A stretch of DNA of 9,454 nt from assembly GCA_903911985.1 (NCBI GenBank), contig CAIWFP010000128.1, forward strand, positions 1-9,454, given 5' to 3'. The DNA is from an uncultured Sphingomonadales bacterium. GTDB taxonomy: Bacteria; Pseudomonadota; Alphaproteobacteria; Sphingomonadales; Sphingomonadaceae. Shown piece by piece: positions 6,074-9,454 of the stretch; the stretch's first letter is position 1; each line of letters opens with the position of its first letter. The notes beneath the pieces were generated by a model, which was not told the origin of the DNA, made no database searches, and saw only the letters and a program-made list of their open reading frames with translations. The position numbers and the translations under genes are program-made.

Positions 6074-6088
6074 CGCCTAACCCACAGG

Positions 6089-6116
6089 TTGCCGGGGCGC
6101 GGCGCTCGGCTAGTCT
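6089..6116 (+). promoter_or_regulatory. Possible internal promoter before the second NTF2-like gene
   Basis: TTGCCGG (6089-6095) and GCTAGTCT (6109-6116), 13 bp apart, resemble the alphaproteobacterial (Caulobacter) housekeeping pattern TTGACGS with a short spacer and GCTANAWC. The -35 fits well; the -10 fits only in its first half. This is the only sizeable gap (90 bp) in the rightward operon, so an extra promoter here would be plausible. The match was made by eye against a remembered consensus. Confidence 0.28.
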
Positions 6117-6143
6117 GACGTGAAAACCACGGGAGACTATATT

Positions 6144-6554
6144 ATGCCATTTACCGGGCCAGCCGAGGACCGCCTCGCCATTCGCGACCTGTTTGATACC
6201 TATGCCGATGCGGTAACCCGGTGCGATGCCGTGGCCTGGGGCGCCACCTGGGCGCCCGATGCCGAATGGTCCTTGCCCGATTATCCGGAGATCGGCACGA
6301 CCAAGGGCCGCGAGGCGATTGTCGCCATGTGGGTCGAGGCGATGAAGGCCTATCCCGGGATCATGTTCGAGGCATGGCCGGGCTCGATCGAGGTCTCGGG
6401 TGACCGGGCAATCGTGCGCAGCTATACCTCGGAGGTCTATGATCAGGATGGCGTGACCAAGCGCGATCGCGGCGTCTACGAGGATGTCTGCGTCCGCATC
6501 GATGGGCAATGGCTGTTCGCCAGCCGCAGCTTTCGCAATATCCACCGCGTGTAA
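6144..6554 (+). CDS. SnoaL/NTF2-like protein (SnoaL_4 / LinA-like group)
   Basis: This 136-residue NTF2-like protein has the pattern of the SnoaL_4 group, which includes LinA dehydrochlorinase and many sphingomonad catabolic proteins. Seen: EDRLAIRDLFDTYADAV (8-24), ATWAPDAEWSLPDY (34-47), IGTTKGREAIVAMW (50-63) and the terminal strands VYEDVCVRIDGQWLFASRSF (111-130). LinA uses an Asp-His dyad. By eye the Asp position (AVxxxD helix end) is Thr25 here and the His region reads MFEAWPG, so dehydrochlorinase activity is not supported. The likely role is a dehydratase, isomerase or binding protein in the same pathway. The ATG at 6144 has GGGAGA (6131-6136) seven bases upstream; the in-frame GTG at 6120 has no ribosome site. 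It is the last gene of the rightward operon, with a strong terminator four bases after its stop. Confidence 0.87.
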   Translation: MPFTGPAEDRLAIRDLFDTYADAVTRCDAVAWGATWAPDAEWSLPDYPEIGTTKGREAIVAMWVEAMKAYPGIMFEAWPGSIEVSGDRAIVRSYTSEVYDQDGVTKRDRGVYEDVCVRIDGQWLFASRSFRNIHRV

Positions 6555-6558
6555 CGGC

Positions 6559-6596
6559 AAAACCCCCAACAGGCCTTGCGCCCGTTGGGGGTTTTT
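6559..6596. terminator. Rho-independent terminator, symmetric and probably bidirectional
   Basis: AAAACCCCCAAC (6559-6570) pairs fully with GTTGGGGGTTTT (6584-6595) around a 13-base loop, and a T-run (6592-6596) follows on the plus strand. It begins four bases after the stop of the second NTF2-like gene and ends the rightward operon. Read from the minus strand, the same stem also ends in GTTGGGGGTTTT, so it can stop leftward transcripts from the SDR gene at 6651-7415 as well. It is the clearest terminator in the window. Confidence 0.93.
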
Positions 6597-6608
6597 CAGT
6601 TTTCGGCC

Positions 6609-6658
6609 CCGAAATATTGGCCGAAATATTGGCCGGAATATTGGGCCGGATTATTGGG
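6609..6658. repeat. 12/13-bp tandem repeat, four units, overlapping an SDR stop codon
   Basis: Four consecutive units are visible on the plus strand: CCGAAATATTGG (6609-6620), CCGAAATATTGG (6621-6632), CCGGAATATTGGG (6633-6645) and CCGGATTATTGGG (6646-6658). The last unit contains the TAA stop (minus strand, 6651-6653) and final Gln codon of the leftward SDR. The others fill the gap between that stop and the bidirectional terminator. Divergence is stepwise: the two units farthest from the gene are identical and the others differ by one or two positions. An adjoining inverted repeat TTTCGG/CCGAAA spans 6601-6614. Confidence 0.88.
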
Positions 6659-7415
6659 CGATCATCCCGCCATCAACGGTAAACTCGGCCCCGGTGATAT
6701 ATTTGGCCTCGTCCGAGGCGAGAAACAGGTTCATATTGGCGATGTCGTCCGGCTCGCCCATCCTGCCCATCGGGATCAGGGCCAGCGTCGCCTCGTAGTT
6801 TGCCGCGTTATCTTCCTCGGCAACGTCCTGCATATTGGTGAGGATCATGCCGGGATGCACGGTGTTGATCCTTATTCCCTCGCGCGCGCACTCAACCGCG
6901 ACCGATTTTGAAAACAGGCGGACACCGCCCTTGGCCGCGGCATAGGCACCGCAGGCCGGCACACCAACCTGCCCCACCACCGACGAAATATTGATGATGG
7001 AACCGCCCTTGCCCGCCTTGCGCATGGCCAGAACGGCCCGCTTCGTGCCGTGGAACACGCTGTTCAGATTTACGTCGTTCTGCAGCAGCCAGTCGGCGGT
7101 GGTGAGTTCGCCAATCAACCGCAGCACCGCGATACCGGCATTGTTGACCAAGACATCCAGCCCGCCATGCGCGGCCTCGATCGCCGCCATGACCCTGTCC
7201 CAATCCGCCTCGCTGGTGACGTCATGCTCCATGGCGTGGGCCTGACCGCCGGCATCGCGGATCGCCTGGGCAACCAGGGCGGCACCGGAACCATCGCGAT
7301 CGGTAACGTATACCACCGCGCCTTCCCGGGCGAACCGGTGTGCGGTGGCGCTGCCGAGCCCGGGCACGGATGCCCCGCCAGTGATCAACACAACCTTGCC
7401 TGCTAACCGCGCCAT
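6651..7415 (-). CDS. SDR family NAD-dependent oxidoreductase with modified glycine motif
   Basis: This 254-residue short-chain dehydrogenase/reductase has the complete catalytic tetrad: Asn116 (NDVNLNSVFHG), Ser145 (IINISSVVG), Tyr158 and Lys162 (AYAAAKGG). Asp39 at the end of strand 2 (YVTDRD) predicts NAD(H). NNAG is at 91-94, and the ending is ITGAEFTVDGGMIAQ. The cofactor glycine loop reads TGGASVPGLG (12-21), two residues longer than the standard TGxxxGxG. The ATG at 7415 is preceded by GGAGG (minus strand, 7425-7421), five bases away. An in-frame TTG at 7427 would fall on that ribosome site, and the ATG at 7419 is out of frame. It lies 71 bp downstream of the TonB-dependent receptor gene on the same strand, separated by a strong hairpin. 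It is only distantly similar to the SDR at 4410-5156 and is not a recent duplicate. Confidence 0.92.
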   Translation of the reverse strand: MARLAGKVVLITGGASVPGLGSATAHRFAREGAVVYVTDRDGSGAALVAQAIRDAGGQAHAMEHDVTSEADWDRVMAAIEAAHGGLDVLVNNAGIAVLRLIGELTTADWLLQNDVNLNSVFHGTKRAVLAMRKAGKGGSIINISSVVGQVGVPACGAYAAAKGGVRLFSKSVAVECAREGIRINTVHPGMILTNMQDVAEEDNAANYEATLALIPMGRMGEPDDIANMNLFLASDEAKYITGAEFTVDGGMIAQ

Positions 7416-7433
7416 GCATTCCTCCAATAGAAT

Positions 7434-7466
7434 GGGGGGCGCGGTGGATATGCCACCACGCCCCCC
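7434..7466 (-). terminator. Strong intercistronic hairpin between receptor and SDR (partial terminator or attenuator)
   Basis: Bases 7434-7447 pair with 7453-7466 in a 14-bp stem with a five-base loop. On the plus strand position 7442/7458 is a C-A mismatch. In the minus-strand RNA it becomes a G-U wobble, so the stem is continuous only in the leftward transcript. The stem is followed there by a loose U-rich tract (ATTCTATT) and then the SDR ribosome site about nine bases on. This arrangement could end part of the receptor transcript while letting some continue into the SDR, or protect the receptor mRNA 3' end. Confidence 0.6.
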
Positions 7467-7486
7467 GGGTTTTCAGTGAGACAAGA

Positions 7487-9454
7487 TCAGAACTTCACGC
7501 CAACCGTCGCGCCATAGGTGCGCGGCTCGACCGCCGAACCAAAGCCCCACAGGCCCGCCACGGTAAAGGCCGCGGTGGTGGTGTGGGTATTGGCAAGATT
7601 GCGACCGAAGACGCGGAAGTAGGCGTCCTTGTCAGCCATCTTGAAATCGAAGGTCACGGCGGCATCCAGCAAATTCTGGGTGCCGGTACGAACGCGCGGC
7701 GCATTGCCGAGAACGGAGATAGGCCCGTTCACCAGATCGCCGCTGATGCCACCGATCGAGATCTGCTCGTCATAGGGGCTGATGTGACGCAGCCCAACCG
7801 AGGTGACCACCTTACCGAATTCGGTCGGCATGGTGTATTCGGCGCTAATCGAACCCGAGAACTTCGGCGCGTAGATCAGATTATTCGCCGAGTAGTTGTA
7901 GGGAACAAGGCTGTAAGTGCAGTCCACACCGGCAGTACACGGCGCGTTGTTGGGAGCCGCCGCAACACCGTTGGTGACGAAGTGGCGGAAGTGCGAGTCC
8001 GTCAGGGCCGCTGTCGCGGTGAGCTTCAGGCCGGCGGTCGGACGCAGGGTCGCGTCAGCCTCGATACCCTTGATCAGCGCGCCGCCCGGAACGTTGCCGG
8101 TAATCGTCTGGTTGCCGGTGGGGCCGCCCGGAAGGGTCAGGTTCTGCTGCATGTTCTTGTAATCGGACATGAAGGCCGCAAGGTTCACCTGCAGCTTGCG
8201 GTCCAGGAGGTCGAACTTGCCGCCGATTTCGTAGGAGTCGACCGTCTCGGGCTGGAACGGCGTGCTGGCCGTTTCCGCCGTTGCGGCGCGCGGGCTGAAG
8301 CCACCCGAGCGATAGCCGCGCGACCAGCTGGCATAGACCATGGTGTCGCGGTCAGGCCGCCAGTCGATGCCCACCTTGGGGGTGAACTTGGAGAAGCTGG
8401 CGTCACCGCTGCCCACCAGGCCAAAGGTCGTATCCGCACCGGCAACAACGTTGTAGAAGCCGTTATCCAGCTTCTTGATGTCATGCGACCAGCGACCGCC
8501 GAAGGTGAGGCGGAAATTATGCGCGAAGGCCCAGTTGAAGTCGCCAAACATGGCATAGGACTGGGTGTGGCCGTGAACCACCTGCTCGCCGGGCGCAACA
8601 TCGCTCGGGGTAGTGGTGGTGTTCAGGGCCGGGCCGCCCCCGCCGATACCCGTCCACTGGGTCAGGTCGTAATGCGAGGAGAAGTAGTAGCCGCCGACGA
8701 CATAGTCGATCGATGGGGTAATCTTGCCGGCGGCGCGCAGCTCCTGGCTGAACTGGGTGTAGTGCTGGCGACGCAGAACATAGTAGAAGCCATCGGTGGC
8801 GAAGTCCTGGGTCTGGTCCTCATGGGTGTGGCGCCAGCCGGTGATCGACGTCAGCTTGATGCCGCCGGCGTCATAATTCATTTTCAGCGTGGCGGCAGGA
8901 GCGTGATAGCTGCTGTGGGTCGGCTGATCGGAAACGGTGTAGAGGTCGGGAGCGGCCGGGATAAAGGCGCTGAACGCATCAGCCGAGGTGGTCAGGGTGC
9001 TGTTCACCGGGGTGAACGACTGCACCAGATTTTCGACCGTCAACTGGCCGTCGAAGCCCGAACCCGCAGGCTTGTAAAGCAGCGAGGCGCCATAGCTGTC
9101 GTCCTTGCCGCCACCCGTGTTCGCATGGGTGTTGATGTTGTAATAATAGCCGTCGGACTGGTTGTGATAATACCAGGCCTTCACGCCCCAGTTGGCGCCA
9201 TCGCCGAAGTTGACCAGAGCCTTGCCGCTCCAGGTGTTCCACTGGCCATAGCTGAATTCGGCCTTGCCGCCGGTTTCCATCGTCGGCTTGGTGCGATCGA
9301 TCAGGATGACGCCGCCGATGGTGTTGGCGCCGAACAGGGTGCCCTGCGGCCCGCGCAGCACTTCGATCTGGCCGATGTCGAACACATCCTGCAGCTGACC
9401 GGTGTTGGTGCCGATGGTCACACCATCAACCACCACGCCCACGGTCGGGGTCTG
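7487..9454 (-). CDS. TonB-dependent outer-membrane receptor (5' end outside window)
   Basis: These are the C-terminal 655 or so residues of an outer-membrane TonB-dependent receptor, a 22-strand beta barrel with an N-terminal plug that imports ligands using TonB energy. The plug end is clear near the window edge: VGVVVDGVTIGTNTGQLQ, then DIGQIEVLRGPQGTLFGANT, the hallmark of the family. Barrel strands follow, rich in alternating aromatic residues, for example GYRSGGFSPRAATAETASTP and ETVDSYEIGGKFDLLDRKLQ. The protein ends with GATVGVKF, whose terminal Phe is the usual outer-membrane insertion signal. Signal peptide, TonB box and the first part of the plug lie beyond base 9454; the GTG at 9442 is internal, since the frame is open to the edge. 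Such receptors abound in sphingomonads, where many import plant- or aromatic-derived compounds as well as iron chelates. The ligand cannot be read from sequence; the adjoining SDR suggests a carbon source. Confidence 0.92.
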   Translation of the reverse strand, partial: QTPTVGVVVDGVTIGTNTGQLQDVFDIGQIEVLRGPQGTLFGANTIGGVILIDRTKPTMETGGKAEFSYGQWNTWSGKALVNFGDGANWGVKAWYYHNQSDGYYYNINTHANTGGGKDDSYGASLLYKPAGSGFDGQLTVENLVQSFTPVNSTLTTSADAFSAFIPAAPDLYTVSDQPTHSSYHAPAATLKMNYDAGGIKLTSITGWRHTHEDQTQDFATDGFYYVLRRQHYTQFSQELRAAGKITPSIDYVVGGYYFSSHYDLTQWTGIGGGGPALNTTTTPSDVAPGEQVVHGHTQSYAMFGDFNWAFAHNFRLTFGGRWSHDIKKLDNGFYNVVAGADTTFGLVGSGDASFSKFTPKVGIDWRPDRDTMVYASWSRGYRSGGFSPRAATAETASTPFQPETVDSYEIGGKFDLLDRKLQVNLAAFMSDYKNMQQNLTLPGGPTGNQTITGNVPGGALIKGIEADATLRPTAGLKLTATAALTDSHFRHFVTNGVAAAPNNAPCTAGVDCTYSLVPYNYSANNLIYAPKFSGSISAEYTMPTEFGKVVTSVGLRHISPYDEQISIGGISGDLVNGPISVLGNAPRVRTGTQNLLDAAVTFDFKMADKDAYFRVFGRNLANTHTTTAAFTVAGLWGFGSAVEPRTYGATVGVKF

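Noticed and set aside
6144..6554. LinA-type dehydrochlorinase
   Set aside because: The fold group is similar, but by eye neither the catalytic Asp nor the His of LinA has a counterpart at the expected places.
6601..6658. CRISPR-like array
   Set aside because: The units are 12-13 bp and directly contiguous with no spacers, so this is a simple tandem repeat.
6576..6911. Plus-strand frame with a YWPKYWPEYW repeat peptide
   Set aside because: The repeat peptide is a by-product of the tandem DNA array after the terminator, and the rest is antisense to the SDR gene. There is no ribosome site.
1..9454. Mobile element, phage or defence system
   Set aside because: No transposase, integrase, terminal inverted repeat, tRNA attachment site, nuclease or toxin-antitoxin gene was recognised in any frame.

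Overview
The window looks like high-GC chromosomal DNA from an alphaproteobacterium, most likely a sphingomonad (Novosphingobium/Sphingomonas type). This is inferred from GC-rich codon use, frequent GTG starts, and short catabolic genes (SDR, VOC, SnoaL/NTF2-like, Rieske ferredoxin) next to a large TonB-dependent receptor. No rRNA, tRNA, insertion sequence, integrase or CRISPR array is visible. Eleven protein genes can be supported; the first and last are cut by the window edges.

Region 1 (1-2774, + strand) is the distal end of a sarcosine oxidase operon: the C-terminal part of the alpha subunit (soxA), the gamma subunit (soxG), formyltetrahydrofolate deformylase (purU) and a small GNAT acetyltransferase. 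soxA/soxG and soxG/purU overlap, so the genes are probably translationally coupled. In this pathway sarcosine demethylation loads C1 units onto tetrahydrofolate, and PurU hydrolyses 10-formyl-THF to formate, returning free THF. Region 1 ends in a 103-bp convergent gap with GC-rich hairpins but no T-tract.

Region 2 (2878-6596) is a divergent pair. A single SnoaL/NTF2-like gene reads leftward. Rightward runs a compact five-gene operon: a CurA/YncB-type NADPH double-bond reductase, an SDR dehydrogenase, a VOC protein, a Rieske [2Fe-2S] ferredoxin and a second NTF2-like protein. It ends in a textbook, symmetric rho-independent terminator. The mix resembles a catabolic module for a hydrophobic or aromatic compound, but no oxygenase or ferredoxin reductase is in view and the substrate is unknown.

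Region 3 (6651-9454, - strand) is a TonB-dependent receptor gene (5' end outside the window) followed by a second SDR, with a strong 14-bp hairpin between them. The receptor would import a substrate and the SDR could act on it, possibly with the facing operon.

The less ordinary features are two tandem duplications lying on stop codons (6042-6073 and 6609-6658), an SDR whose conserved active-site Asn appears to be Asp, a second SDR with a two-residue insertion in its cofactor glycine motif, and the intercistronic hairpin upstream of that SDR. I see no clear evidence of a wholly new class of system. The best candidate for something undescribed is the Region 2/3 catabolic module.
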